Notes: generated by a model not told the origin, from the letters alone. A DNA stretch of 64,000 nt from Terriglobales bacterium (GCA_035487355.1 DATHMF010000031.1:62001-126000); one strand, 5' to 3'. Shown: positions 42,996 through 53,081, counted from the first letter of the stretch. A program made the numbers and translations.

Positions 42996-43958
42996 ATGCT
43001 CCGTTCATCCGCGTTTGGCTTGCTTTTATGCGCAGCTTTGGCGCTTGTTCTTCCGCTGCAGATCGCCTCTGCTCAAAACACGTTGCTTCCTACTGCTCAA
43101 GACACGTCTGTTCCTCCTGCTCAAAACCCGCAAGGATGCACCGATCCGTCATCGGCCGATTCATGTACGCCCACGCCTGCGCCGTCGCAGCCGGCCAAGC
43201 CACCGGTCTGCGGCTTGACTCACCTGGATCGCTGCGCGGTTGACATTCTCCACGATCAGGCCGGAATCTGGACAAGCCCTTTGCGGCTCCAGTCGCACGA
43301 CTCCGTCTGGCTCGTGCCATTTGCCGCCGCCACCGGAGTTGCCCTGGTTTACGACAAACAAGCCCTGCAAAACCTGGGGAGCAGCCGGAATCAAATCAAT
43401 ATCAGCAACAAAGTTTCTGACCTTGGCTCAGGCTACACGCTTGTCGGGGAGGGTGCGGGGCTGTTCCTCATCGGCTCGCTTACGCACAATGAGCACCTCA
43501 CAGAAACCGGACGCCTTGGGATCGAGGCGATCATTGACGCTTCGATCGTAGGTGAAGGATTGAAGCTTGCAACCAACCGCCAGAGGCCTGACACGGGGAA
43601 TGGCAGCGGCGCGTTCTGGCCTAACGGTATGCGCAACTACTCGTTGAACAGCTCGTTCCCCTCAGGACACGCCATCGCCACCTGGGCTTTCGCCAGAGTG
43701 GTGGCATCAGAGTATCCGAATAAGCTGGTGGATCTGGGAGTCTATGCGGTGGCCACGGCGGTCAGCGTAAGCCGTGTAACCGGGCGCCATCACTTTCCTT
43801 CGGACGCGCTGGTGGGCAGCGCCTTAGGGTACTTGATCGGAGGTTACGTCGTCCGCCACCACTCCAGTAAGTACAAAGACCCGGCGTATTCTTTTCTGCC
43901 GATTGTCGATCAACGGACGCATACCTATGGTATGACCCTGCGATTCTTGTCACACTGA
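42996..43958 (+). CDS. Exported PAP2-family phosphatase
   Basis: The 320-residue product has a signal peptide (GLLLCAALALVLPLQIASAQ) and a linker with several cysteines. A PAP2 acid phosphatase core follows: KLATNRQRP (motif 1), SFPSGHA (motif 2) and SRVTGRHHFPSDALVG (motif 3). The core contains moderately hydrophobic helices. It probably dephosphorylates lipid phosphates such as undecaprenyl pyrophosphate at the envelope, by family precedent. Confidence 0.9.
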   Translation: MLRSSAFGLLLCAALALVLPLQIASAQNTLLPTAQDTSVPPAQNPQGCTDPSSADSCTPTPAPSQPAKPPVCGLTHLDRCAVDILHDQAGIWTSPLRLQSHDSVWLVPFAAATGVALVYDKQALQNLGSSRNQINISNKVSDLGSGYTLVGEGAGLFLIGSLTHNEHLTETGRLGIEAIIDASIVGEGLKLATNRQRPDTGNGSGAFWPNGMRNYSLNSSFPSGHAIATWAFARVVASEYPNKLVDLGVYAVATAVSVSRVTGRHHFPSDALVGSALGYLIGGYVVRHHSSKYKDPAYSFLPIVDQRTHTYGMTLRFLSH

Positions 43959-43983
43959 TTCGCTGCCTTTCTTCCGTTAGGCG

Positions 43984-44643
43984 TCATTGTGCCGACATGC
44001 GGTTGCGCGCCTCCTTCACCAACTTCGTGAACCTGCGTGCCAACTCAAGGATGCGTTCTGCCTGCCTGCGTTGCACAGCTTCTTTCGGGATCAACTCTGT
44101 GCCTATGCCGAGCGCGGCTGCCCCCGCCAGAACGAAATTCAAAGCCGTTTGTTGGTTTACGCCTCCTGAGGCAACTAATGGTACCTGCGGCAGCGGCGCC
44201 TTCAGCGCCCGGATATAACTGTCACCGCCTACCTGCGCGCAGGGGAAGATCTTGACCATGTCGGCGCCGGCCTTCCACGCCGTAATGACTTCGGTTGGTG
44301 TCAACGCGCCGGGAATAACGACAACCTCATTTTTTACTGCGAACTCCATGACGTCCAGAACGAGTCCGGGGCTGGTCAAGAATTTTGCCCCGGCATCCAA
44401 ACAGCGTCTCGCTATTTCTATATCTAGGACCGTTCCAGCGCCCACGACCATTTCCGGAATCCTGCGTGACAAATCGGAGATTACTTCCATGGCTCCAGGC
44501 ACAGTCACGGTGATTTCCGCGACCGGGATACCGCCGCGGTTGACGGTTTCGGCGGCAAAGCGTGCATCCTCGGCAGAAGACACGCGAACTGCGGGAATGA
44601 TGCCGACCTGCTCGATGCGAGCGCGAACTTCCTGCTTGTTCAC
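43984..44643 (-). CDS. eda: KDPG/KHG aldolase
   Basis: The 219-residue product is full length: catalytic E43 (VAEITVTVPGA), AGTVLDIEIARRCLDAGAKF and Schiff-base K131 (ADMVKIFPCAQVGG), then LVASGGVNQQT. It cleaves 2-keto-3-deoxy-6-phosphogluconate to pyruvate and glyceraldehyde 3-phosphate, the last step of the Entner-Doudoroff and several uronate pathways. No other pathway gene is adjacent. It is 77 bases upstream of the efflux operon's last gene stop, on the same strand and after it. Confidence 0.93.
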   Translation of the reverse strand: MNKQEVRARIEQVGIIPAVRVSSAEDARFAAETVNRGGIPVAEITVTVPGAMEVISDLSRRIPEMVVGAGTVLDIEIARRCLDAGAKFLTSPGLVLDVMEFAVKNEVVVIPGALTPTEVITAWKAGADMVKIFPCAQVGGDSYIRALKAPLPQVPLVASGGVNQQTALNFVLAGAAALGIGTELIPKEAVQRRQAERILELARRFTKLVKEARNRMSAQ

Positions 44644-44720
44644 CCTTCCGGCTCCTTTGGCTGCCAGATCAGCAGACTTCTTATATTTAGCTTAATTTGC
44701 GAGGCGCGAACGGAGCAGCG

Positions 44721-47700
44721 CTATGCGCTCTCCTCAAAGTCCGGCTCCGGTTCAGGGAGCTTGTCGCCTTCCTTCGCAAACCACACGTACAAGGTCGGGA
44801 GCAAGAAGATACTCAGCAGCAGCGCTCCAACCAGCCCTCCAACAATGACGATAGCGAAGGGCCGCTGCGAGTCTGACCCGATACCGCGCGAGAGTGCGGC
44901 AGGCAGCAAGCCGAACGTCGCTACCAGCATCGTCATGATGATGGGGCGAAGGCGCAGGACCGCTCCGTCAATAGCAGCGTCTTCCACCGTGTGACCCCGC
45001 GCGCGTAGCTGATTAATATACTCCAGCATGATGACGCCGGTTTGCACCGAGACTCCGAAAAGAGCCAGGAAGCCGACGCCCGAGGAAACGCTGAAGTGCG
45101 TTCCCGTGAACAAAAGCGCAAGCAGTCCGCCGATCGGCGCCATGGCCACGTTACCCAGGATGAGCAGCGCCCATTTGAGCGAACGAAACATCGTATAGAG
45201 AATTCCAAAAATCAAGAGCAGGGTCAGCGGCACGATGACCAACAGACGCGCTTCGGCGCGCTGTTCACTTTCGTACTCTCCCGCCCAGTCCAGGTGGTAC
45301 CCGCGCGGCAGTTGGACCTGCGCGTTTACTTTCTTGATCGCTTCCTCAACGGCGCCGCCAAGGTCGCGCCCGCGCACACTGTACTTGATAGCGACGTAGC
45401 GCTGGTTACCTTCACGGTAGATTTCCGAGCCGCCATCCTGTTCCGTAATTTTGCAGAGTTGGGCGAGCGAGACCCGTTCTCCGGTCGGTGATAGCAAGCG
45501 AATGTTCTCAATGGCTTCCTTGGTGTTGCGGTACTGCGGAAGGTAACGCATTACCAGGTCGTAGCGCTGCTCACCTTGCAACACCTGCGTCAGAGCGGTG
45601 CCTCCAACAGCGGTCTGGATGGCATCCTGAACGTCTGCGACGTTGATCTGATAGCGCGCCGCCTGTTGGCGGTCCACCTCGATATTGAGGTTAGGTTGAC
45701 CCAGAGCTCGAAAGACTCCAAGGTCCTCAATTCCGTTGACCTGGCGCATGGTATTGACGACCTGATCGGCCATGGTCTCGAGAAGTTTGAGGTCATCACC
45801 GTAAATCTTCACGGCGAGCTCGCCTTTGACTCCGCTGACTGCTTCCTCCATATTGTCGGCGATGGGCTGCGAAAAACCCCAGACGACGCCAGGAATTTTA
45901 TCCAGTTCGCGCTGCATCGCGGCGATCAGTCTTTCCTTGTCTTCGTGAAACACAGGCCGCCATTTTTCCTTGGGTTTCAAGTCCACGAAGTACTCGGTAT
46001 TAAAAAAACCCGTGGTATCCGTTCCATCGTCGGGGCGCCCCACCTGGCTCCAGCATTGAGTAACTTCGGGAAAAGAACAAAGCACGACGCGGGCCTGGTT
46101 CATTACCCGGATACCTTCACTAGGTCCCGTGCTCGGAGCGAGGGTGCCGCGGACCCAAAGTGCGCCCTCATCCAGGTGAGGCAGAAACTCAGAGCCGATC
46201 ACTCCGCCCACGGTGAGATAAAGGGAGATGAGCACGCCAAGAACTGCTCCGCCCACGGTCACCAAACGATGCTCGATTGCCCATTTCACAGCGGTGCGAT
46301 AGCGCGTTTTCAAGAGTTCCAATACGGGATTGCGCCATTCGGTCACGCCTTTGCGGAACAACACGCTGGATAGAACGGGCGCGATCAGCATGGAAAACAC
46401 GAGCGCGCCAAGGAGCGCAAAGGCCACGGTCCAGGCCATGGGATGGAACAGGCGTCCTTCGACCCGCTGCAGAGTGAAGATTGGCAAGTAGGCGGTAATG
46501 ATGATCGCGATGGCGTAGAACACAGGCCGCTGGACTTCGTGGGCCGCTTCGCGGATGCGCTCCATCGGCGTCTTGTAGGTGGCGCCGCCATGGCCCATGT
46601 GGCGGACGATGTTCTCCACCATGACGACCGCGCCGTCCACAACCATTCCGAAATCCAGCGCGCCCAGGGAGAGCAGGTTTGCGGGAATGCCCTTCAACTG
46701 GAGACATGTCGCGGCAAACAACAACGAAAATGGGACCGTGAGTGCAACAATCAACGCTCCGCGAGCATTCCCGAGAAACAGAAAGAGTATGACCACGACC
46801 AGAATGATGCCTTCCGTAAGGTTATGCAGCACGGTATGCGTCGTGTAGTGGACCAGGTCGCTGCGATCAATAAATGAAACTACCTTTACGCCCGGAGGCA
46901 AAATGTGATCATTCAGCTCTTTAACCTTCGAGTGGATTCCTGCGAGTGCCTCGTCCGCATTTGCGCCTTTACGTAAGAGCACGATGCCTGAAACCACGTC
47001 GTCATTATCAATGATCTTGCCGTTTTCTCGAATGATGGCTCGCGCAGTCTGTCCGAGCCGGATCTTCGGGCCTTGAGCAACGACGGCGATATCCTTTACG
47101 CGCAGTGGGGTGCCACTCTTGGTCATAATGACCGTGTTTTCGATATCGCGCACATTTCTGACCAGCCCCACTTCCCGAACGTTGATTTGCTGCAGACCGG
47201 CTTCGACGAAGCTGCCGCCCGCATTGGCATTGTTGTTGGTGAGCTGTTGCTCCACCTGGGACAGGCTGAGACCGTAGGAGACCAGTTTGTCGGGATCAAT
47301 GCGCACCTGATATTCGCGGGTCGGACCACCGAAGCTGGCAACATCAACCACGTTGGGCACGGCCTTGAAGTTTTTCTCGATCACCCAATCCTCAATTGCC
47401 TTCAATTCCATCACGTCGTAATTTGGATTCGTGCTCTTCAGCGTGAACCAGTAGATTTGGCCGACGGGGCTCCAATCCGTACCCATCTGGGGCACGACGC
47501 CCGGCGGCAAGCTCACTTGCGAAAGCCGTTCGAGGACCCTCTCCCGGTTCCAGGCATTCTCCTCTTCATCGTCGAAAATCAGCTTTACATCGGAAAGCCC
47601 AAAAAGGGAGAACGAACGCAAATGAACGACATGGGGGACGCCGTTCATCACCGTCTCAAGAGGAATTGTGACCTGCTGCTCGATTTGTTCTGCGGAAATT

Positions 47701-47864
47701 CCCGGCCACTGCGTGATGATCTCGACATAGTTATTGGCAACGTCGGGATAGGCTTCGACGGGAAGCTGGTGGAACGAGATCGCTCCCCAGCCAAGCAGTA
47801 TAAGTGCCGCTGTGAGGACAAAAAAGCGGTTCTCCAGCGAGAAATCAACAATCTTGCGAATCAT
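44721..47864 (-). CDS. Heavy-metal efflux RND pump (CzcA/CusA type)
   Basis: The 1,047-residue product has the 12-helix RND layout. The N-terminus is IVDFSLENRFFVLTAALILL, the porter signatures include YPDVANNYVEIITQWPG, and helix 4 has LGALDFGMVVDGAVVMVEN, the charged pattern of heavy-metal (HME) pumps. It exports divalent or monovalent metal ions by proton exchange; the metal cannot be told from the sequence alone. Its start codon directly abuts the stop of the adaptor gene (47864/47865), so the two are translationally linked. Confidence 0.93.
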   Translation of the reverse strand: MIRKIVDFSLENRFFVLTAALILLGWGAISFHQLPVEAYPDVANNYVEIITQWPGISAEQIEQQVTIPLETVMNGVPHVVHLRSFSLFGLSDVKLIFDDEEENAWNRERVLERLSQVSLPPGVVPQMGTDWSPVGQIYWFTLKSTNPNYDVMELKAIEDWVIEKNFKAVPNVVDVASFGGPTREYQVRIDPDKLVSYGLSLSQVEQQLTNNNANAGGSFVEAGLQQINVREVGLVRNVRDIENTVIMTKSGTPLRVKDIAVVAQGPKIRLGQTARAIIRENGKIIDNDDVVSGIVLLRKGANADEALAGIHSKVKELNDHILPPGVKVVSFIDRSDLVHYTTHTVLHNLTEGIILVVVILFLFLGNARGALIVALTVPFSLLFAATCLQLKGIPANLLSLGALDFGMVVDGAVVMVENIVRHMGHGGATYKTPMERIREAAHEVQRPVFYAIAIIITAYLPIFTLQRVEGRLFHPMAWTVAFALLGALVFSMLIAPVLSSVLFRKGVTEWRNPVLELLKTRYRTAVKWAIEHRLVTVGGAVLGVLISLYLTVGGVIGSEFLPHLDEGALWVRGTLAPSTGPSEGIRVMNQARVVLCSFPEVTQCWSQVGRPDDGTDTTGFFNTEYFVDLKPKEKWRPVFHEDKERLIAAMQRELDKIPGVVWGFSQPIADNMEEAVSGVKGELAVKIYGDDLKLLETMADQVVNTMRQVNGIEDLGVFRALGQPNLNIEVDRQQAARYQINVADVQDAIQTAVGGTALTQVLQGEQRYDLVMRYLPQYRNTKEAIENIRLLSPTGERVSLAQLCKITEQDGGSEIYREGNQRYVAIKYSVRGRDLGGAVEEAIKKVNAQVQLPRGYHLDWAGEYESEQRAEARLLVIVPLTLLLIFGILYTMFRSLKWALLILGNVAMAPIGGLLALLFTGTHFSVSSGVGFLALFGVSVQTGVIMLEYINQLRARGHTVEDAAIDGAVLRLRPIIMTMLVATFGLLPAALSRGIGSDSQRPFAIVIVGGLVGALLLSIFLLPTLYVWFAKEGDKLPEPEPDFEESA

Positions 47865-49013
47865 CTACTGTTCCACCGTGTTTTGCAGCACCAGGGCGTT
47901 CGCGGCCACCTGCTGCCCCGGCACAATGCCCGAGATGATCTCCTGCATGTTTTCCGGAAGCATCTCTCCAGCGGTAACTTCGACGCGCTGGAACTGTCCA
48001 TCGGCTAAAGGCATGAAGACCCAGTTACGGTCACGTAAATGCAATACAGCGCTCGCTGGTACAGCAGCCCGTCTCTCCGGCTTTTTGCCGTAGAACGTGG
48101 CGGTAGCAAACATTCCTACGCGCAGGAGTCCCGAATTTTGAACTTGCAGCCTTACCTTGGCGGTGCGGATGTTGGGATCGAGCACCGCCCCAATGTTGTC
48201 AATCCGGCCCTTCAGGAGCTGGTCGGGATAGGCATTCAGATGAATGTCGGCGTAGTCGCCCAGGCGAATATTGGATAGTTCGTTTTCATGCACATCGCAC
48301 AGTATCCAGACGTACGAGAGGTCCGAGATGGTGAACGGGTTCGGCCCGGAGAGCGCCTGAACCCCGGCCGCGTTGGTGACTTGCTGATCGGTGATGACCC
48401 CCGACACCGGGGCCACCACATCCACAATTCCACTTCCACTGGCATGATCTTTGTTCACGCCAAGAACACGCAGGCGGTCCGCCTTCGCCTCCAGATCGGC
48501 CTTGGCGTTCTGCTCTGCGTCTTCGGCGACTTCCATGTCCTTCTGGGCGATTGCACCCTTGTCGTAGAGAATCTTAGCCCGCTCCAGTTGCGTCCGGGCC
48601 AGCCTCTCGTCGTTGACGGATTTCTGGTAATCCGAAAATGCCGTGGAGATATCCGCGCTCTGAACTCGCATCAGCAATTGGCCCTTCTTGACTTGGTCGC
48701 CCAAGCGCGCGCGGATGTCCACAACCCGGCCCGAGGCAAGCGAGATGACCGGCACATTGCGCGACACATCCGGGTTCACTACTCCTGTCACCGTCAGGGT
48801 GCTTACCGATTGATGTTCGGCGGCGGTGGCAAGCGGGAACTGCTCGGGATGGTCCACCTTGACGATGTTGACATTGGATTCGTGCTCAACCTTGGGCGGA
48901 GGCGGCGCTTCGGCCTTCACATCTGCCTGCCCTTCTCCGCACGCAGCGAGGAGAAGACAGACGCCCAGCAATGAAAGTGCCCCGACGAAATAGTAAAAAA
49001 AACGTTTCTTCAT
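47865..49013 (-). CDS. RND efflux periplasmic adaptor (CzcB/CusB type), lipoprotein
   Basis: The 382-residue product has a lipoprotein signal (LGVCLLLAACG, lipobox LAAC). Barrel and lipoyl domains include VTGVVNPDVSRNVPVISLAS and a long coiled hairpin (QKSVNDERLARTQLERAKIL). The C-terminal part has VLDPNIRTAKVRLQVQNSG and LFRVGMF-like LLRVGMFATATFYG. It bridges the RND pump and outer-membrane channel. Its start overlaps the preceding TolC-type gene in an ATGA. Confidence 0.93.
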   Translation of the reverse strand: MKKRFFYYFVGALSLLGVCLLLAACGEGQADVKAEAPPPPKVEHESNVNIVKVDHPEQFPLATAAEHQSVSTLTVTGVVNPDVSRNVPVISLASGRVVDIRARLGDQVKKGQLLMRVQSADISTAFSDYQKSVNDERLARTQLERAKILYDKGAIAQKDMEVAEDAEQNAKADLEAKADRLRVLGVNKDHASGSGIVDVVAPVSGVITDQQVTNAAGVQALSGPNPFTISDLSYVWILCDVHENELSNIRLGDYADIHLNAYPDQLLKGRIDNIGAVLDPNIRTAKVRLQVQNSGLLRVGMFATATFYGKKPERRAAVPASAVLHLRDRNWVFMPLADGQFQRVEVTAGEMLPENMQEIISGIVPGQQVAANALVLQNTVEQ

Positions 49014-50296
49014 GGAATTACCTCCTTACCCACGGCAAGGTTCAATTGATTCGCCGCCATTAAATAAGAGCCGACCAGGTTGATGTAATTCAGCTCCACG
49101 CTCCGGTATTCACTCTGCGCGTTCAGGAAATCGAGCAGCGAAGCGCCGCCGCGCTGATAAGAGAAGGTGATGATGTCCCGCACGCGGACCGCTTGTTGTA
49201 AATACTTGGTTTTGTATGGACGCAGCAGGGTGAGGTCGCTCTCCAGCGTTGCATAAGAAGAATCCACATCGCTGAACACCTGCGCCTGGGTGGCATCGAG
49301 CAGCCGTTGGTTTCGATTAATGTCCAGTTGCGTGCGCAGCTTCTCTCCCTGGTTGCGGTCGAAGATGCGGAGGGGGATGCTGACACTGGTACCGATAGTT
49401 TGGTGGTCAAACGGATTGTTGAACGAGGGATTGTAGGAATACCACGCGCTGACGGTAGGATCCGTTGAACCGTTGGCAACTGCGAGCTTGTGATCGGTTT
49501 GGGCTTTGTCTACGGCTTCGACGGCCGCTTTCAAATCGGGCCGCGTGTCCAGGGCGATCTTGCGGAACTCATCGAGCGGCGGTAGTTGGTCGGTGAAGTC
49601 AAATGGACCCGTCACGTCGAATTGCGCGACTGGCGTACGGTCGTTCAAGAGCGTTAGCAGTTGTATCTTCGCCGTCTTCAGGCTCTCTTCCGCGGCTTGC
49701 AGGTCAGACTCGTATTGTGACTGCTGCAATTCCAGGCGGTCGAGATCAACCTGCGCGATATCACCGGCCTTGTACCTTGTCCTGCTTACGTCGAGTACGT
49801 GGTCGTAGTATTCCAGGTTGTCTTGCGCCCTCGCCAGCACCGCTTTGGCCTGCAGGGTTTGCACAAAGTCGCTGCGCAAGTTGAAAAGCAGGGTCCTATC
49901 AAGATCAGCGTGGGTCGAGACCGCGATTCCGGTTGCCTTCTGTGCACTCTCCAGGCGCAATTCGCGCTTGTGCTGGCGCTCATGCAGATAGCTGAAGCTG
50001 CTTACAAGCATGGTGCCGGTGAACGGTTGCCAGACTCCTTTGTAACGAGCGAGTTGGGTGCCATCGTTCGACAGGGTGAGCTGCGGGTTGGGGCGCAGAT
50101 ACGCGGTGATCTCCTGCGCCTTGGATTCATCAATACTCACCTTGTCTGCCAGCAACGTCGGGTTGTTCTGTTCAAAGCGCTGGCGGACCTGGTCCCAATT
50201 TAGAGTCAAGGGCGCTGGGGCCGGCGGTTGCGCCTGGGCCCAGCCCTGCGAGCTGCAGAGTATCAGCGCAAAGTAGAAGAAGAGCTTGTTTCGCAT
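49010..50296 (-). CDS. TolC-family outer-membrane efflux protein (CzcC type)
   Basis: The product has 428 residues from ATG 50296, with a signal peptide (LFFYFALILCSSQGWAQA). An ATG at 50308 also fits, and the longest frame to 50377 lacks a signal at its start. Two OEP repeats of long helices are seen (QVRQRFEQNNPTLLADKVSI, QLDINRNQRLLDATQAQVF). It forms the outer-membrane duct of the metal pump. The stop overlaps the adaptor start (ATGA, 49010-49013). Confidence 0.9.
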   Translation of the reverse strand: MRNKLFFYFALILCSSQGWAQAQPPAPAPLTLNWDQVRQRFEQNNPTLLADKVSIDESKAQEITAYLRPNPQLTLSNDGTQLARYKGVWQPFTGTMLVSSFSYLHERQHKRELRLESAQKATGIAVSTHADLDRTLLFNLRSDFVQTLQAKAVLARAQDNLEYYDHVLDVSRTRYKAGDIAQVDLDRLELQQSQYESDLQAAEESLKTAKIQLLTLLNDRTPVAQFDVTGPFDFTDQLPPLDEFRKIALDTRPDLKAAVEAVDKAQTDHKLAVANGSTDPTVSAWYSYNPSFNNPFDHQTIGTSVSIPLRIFDRNQGEKLRTQLDINRNQRLLDATQAQVFSDVDSSYATLESDLTLLRPYKTKYLQQAVRVRDIITFSYQRGGASLLDFLNAQSEYRSVELNYINLVGSYLMAANQLNLAVGKEVIP

Positions 50297-50392
50297 CGTT
50301 GATTCCATGATTCCATTTTGTTCTGCCAGCTTTAAAGGCGCCCAGGGAATGCCGCACACATCTTTTTTTCTAGTCATGAATACGCCGCCGGA

Positions 50393-50539
50393 TTACCGGC
50401 GGCCGGGGAATGATCTTCGCTGCCGTCTTTTGCCGCCAGGCCTGCGGAAATAGTTCAGCAGGCCACCCACAGCGAGACAGGCCAGACCCGCGATGATGAA
50501 AACAAGACACGCGAGTTTGACATACGCATTCCAATCCAT
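50393..50539 (-). CDS. 48-residue single-pass membrane protein heading efflux operon
   Basis: An ATG at 50539 opens a 48-codon frame. The first ten residues are MDWNAYVKLA, then one hydrophobic helix (CLVFIIAGLACLAVGGLLNY) and a strongly basic tail (RRPGGKRRQRRSFPGRR). CGGAGA precedes the start. It ends about 97 bases before the chosen TolC-type start on the same strand, so it is likely the first gene of the efflux operon. No family recognised. Confidence 0.6.
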   Translation of the reverse strand: MDWNAYVKLACLVFIIAGLACLAVGGLLNYFRRPGGKRRQRRSFPGRR

Positions 50540-50631
50540 TTCTGTGCCGTCTCCGCGGTAATGGTTCCCCAATCAAGAGTCAGTTAGAGGCCATCTAGTT
50601 CTGTTGATATCCTTGTTCCTCAATCAAACTT

Positions 50632-50690
50632 TTGTCATCCCGAGCGCAGCCGCGCTTCGCGGCGGAGTCGAGGGACCTAGGTTCTTTCAT
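50632..50690 (+). repeat. Intergenic hairpin repeat (GTCATCCCGAGCGCAGCC type)
   Basis: TTGTCATCCCGAGCGCAGCC, then a CGCGCTTCGCGGCG stem and GGAGTCGAGGGACC. This is a common intergenic repeat type of soil bacteria. It lies between the efflux operon and the divergent kinase gene; the remainder of 50540-50925 holds no gene. Confidence 0.65.
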
Positions 50691-50925
50691 GTTTTCAATA
50701 ATGGACTCTTACTCACCAAACCCATCTGACGAATGCCGGGCTTCTAACAAAATCGTTATGCCTTTCCATTTAAGCCTGTGCTGCATCTTCTGAGAACCCT
50801 ATCTTTGCGGCGGGAGGGATATCTTTCGGGGTTAGGGCCTATCTTTTGGTCAAATTCCTTTTGATATGCGATTGAATTAAGTAATGATGTTCTTGCATTT
50901 ACACTAGTCCGAAGAGCCAGGCGTC

Positions 50926-52338
50926 ATGTTCGACATTTCCATCATCTACGCGCCATCGAATCGCAGAAAGAACCTGCTGATTGCTGCAGCTCTCGTTGTA
51001 GTGATCGCAGTTGTGGACTGGCGAACGCCGGCATACATTTCACTCGGCTTCTTATATCTGTTTCCCATTATGTTGGTGGCGGGCTTCCTGAATCGCTGGC
51101 AGATTGTTGGTATTTCGCTGTTGTGTTCCGGCCTGCAGGAGCTGTTCAGCAACCTTCCCACGAGCGCCTACATTACGCGTCTGATGATGGTTACCATGGG
51201 ATATATCGGTACAGGGTTCTTTGTCTCTGAGTTGGTGGCGAAGCGGCGGCTCATGACGCAGCATATGGAAGATCTTGAGCGCCAGATCCGTTTTCGACAG
51301 GATATCGAACAACAGCTCGAAGCCCTCATCGAGAGCAGCCCTGCAGCCATTGTTACCGTAGACTCCGGAGGGCTCATCGAGCGCGCCAATCAGGCCGCTC
51401 AGCAATTGCTTTCTCCCGAGGGTCCACCGCTGCGCGGTCTATCTATTGCGCCTTTCGTGCCGGCGTTGCAGGCGGTCGCGCAAAGTTACACCTCCCGGGT
51501 GCTGCGCACCACGATGCAATGCCAGGGCCGGCGTCCTAACGGCGAGGTATTTCTGGCAGCAGTGTGGTTTTCCACCTATTCCACCATTGCCGGACCGCGC
51601 CTCGCTGCCATAATCGTCGACCTGTCGGAGGATATACGCGACCGAGAGCAGTTAAGCCTCGATCATCTTTTGAAAAATGCCCGCATCGTCATGGTGGCAG
51701 TCTCCCATGAAATCCGCAATATCTGCGGGGCCATTTCGACCGTACAAAGGAACCTGTCGCACGTTGCCTGCCTGGCTGAGAACCGCGATTTTCTTGCCTT
51801 GGGAACACTGGTGGAAGCGCTGGGAAAAATTGCTTCTTTGGATCTGAAGCCTTCCACCGAGCAAAATCTCGCAGCCGTGGAGCTGCCTTCGGTACTCGAT
51901 GAATTGCGGCTTTTGATTGAGCCATCGCTCCACGACGCGGGCATCAAGTTACTTTGCCGCATCCCGGATGACTTGCCCCTGGTGTCCGCCGACCGGTATG
52001 GTCTTATACAGGTTTTTCTCAATTTGGTGAAGAACAGTCAACGCGCCATGGAGGCCAGTGATCAAAGACAGTTGACCATCTCTGCTGTCTCTGAACGCCA
52101 GAGCGTAGTCATACGGTTTGAAGATACCGGCCACGGCGTCGTTGCTCCCGATGAGCTCTTTCAGCCGTTTCAAAAGCAAGCTGTGGCCACTGGACTCGGC
52201 TTGTATGTTTCCCGCGCCATCTTGAGGACCTTCCGCGGCGACTTGCACTACGAACCGAGAGACATGGGTTGTTGTTTCGCGGTCTCGCTCGTGCCTGTGG
52301 CAACCGCTCGGGAATCGGCCTATGCCAGCCAAAGCTGA
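50926..52338 (+). CDS. Membrane-bound sensor histidine kinase with PAS domain
   Basis: The 470-residue product has about four N-terminal helices (LLIAAALVVVIAVVDW, LFPIMLVAGFLNRWQIVGIS, TRLMMVTMGYIGTGFF) and a coiled linker. A PAS domain follows (about 130-235; AIVTVDSGGLIERANQAAQ), then the H-box (AVSHEIRNICG) and HATPase motifs NLVKNSQRAM, FEDTGHGV and GLGLYVSRAIL. It should phosphorylate the regulator encoded immediately downstream, whose start overlaps by 17 bases. The signal is unknown; the divergent metal-efflux operon is a candidate target but not shown. Confidence 0.93.
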   Translation: MFDISIIYAPSNRRKNLLIAAALVVVIAVVDWRTPAYISLGFLYLFPIMLVAGFLNRWQIVGISLLCSGLQELFSNLPTSAYITRLMMVTMGYIGTGFFVSELVAKRRLMTQHMEDLERQIRFRQDIEQQLEALIESSPAAIVTVDSGGLIERANQAAQQLLSPEGPPLRGLSIAPFVPALQAVAQSYTSRVLRTTMQCQGRRPNGEVFLAAVWFSTYSTIAGPRLAAIIVDLSEDIRDREQLSLDHLLKNARIVMVAVSHEIRNICGAISTVQRNLSHVACLAENRDFLALGTLVEALGKIASLDLKPSTEQNLAAVELPSVLDELRLLIEPSLHDAGIKLLCRIPDDLPLVSADRYGLIQVFLNLVKNSQRAMEASDQRQLTISAVSERQSVVIRFEDTGHGVVAPDELFQPFQKQAVATGLGLYVSRAILRTFRGDLHYEPRDMGCCFAVSLVPVATARESAYASQS

Positions 52339-52975
52339 CAAGATCCGGGTACTCATCATTGATGACCATGCTCTGTTTCGCGAGAGCGTAGCCAGGCTGC
52401 TTGAGGGCGAGCACAGCTTTGAGGTGCGCCACTGCGGCTCTGTCCAGGATGGCATCTCGATCATCGCGCTCTGGCCTGCCGACGTGGTCCTGCTGGATTT
52501 CGATCTGGGCGATGAAAAAGGCTCCGCGTTCCTGGCGAAAGCCCGCGCCACCGGATTTCAGGGCAAAATACTACTGCTGACCGCCGGCGTGAATGAGCTG
52601 GAAGCTGCGGACCTGATTCGCAGCGGAATCTCAGGCATTGTACTGAAGCATAGTTCGCCGGCGGAACTCTCCCAAGGTATTAAAGAGGTACTGGCCGGCA
52701 AGGTCTGGTTCGAGCAAGCCTATCTCAAGAAAGTAATGGAAAAAGCGACAGCATCGGAACTCAAACCATCCGGCGCTAAAACTTTCACCGAACGGGAACG
52801 CCAGGTGCTCACCCTGGTTTTCGAAGGGTTGGCGAATAAAGAAATCGCCGACCGGCTGAACATCTCGGAAAGTTCCGTGAAGGCCTCCCTGCAACAATTG
52901 TTCGAGAAGACCGGAGTCCGCACCCGCAGCCAGTTGGTGCGTGTTGCCCTTGAGCAGTACAAAAACCAGTTCTAG
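52322..52975 (+). CDS. LuxR/NarL-type response regulator
   Basis: The 217-residue product has a receiver domain: acidic pair D14-D15 (LIIDDHAL), phospho-acceptor D59 (VVLLDFDLGDEKG) and a lysine in VLKHSSPAE. A linker and a GerE/LuxR helix-turn-helix follow (about 150-210; FTERERQVLTLVFEGLANKE, NISESSVKASLQQLF). It overlaps the kinase gene and forms a classic two-component pair. DNA targets cannot be read here. Confidence 0.94.
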   Translation: MPAKADKIRVLIIDDHALFRESVARLLEGEHSFEVRHCGSVQDGISIIALWPADVVLLDFDLGDEKGSAFLAKARATGFQGKILLLTAGVNELEAADLIRSGISGIVLKHSSPAELSQGIKEVLAGKVWFEQAYLKKVMEKATASELKPSGAKTFTERERQVLTLVFEGLANKEIADRLNISESSVKASLQQLFEKTGVRTRSQLVRVALEQYKNQF

Positions 52976-53081
52976 GGCGTATTGGTATTCAGCCCTCAGG
53001 TCAGGAATTCGGCGATTTTGGCTGTGTCAGGGCACGGATTTAGAGGTTGCGGAAAAAGTCCTCGGGGTTGAGAATCCTACA

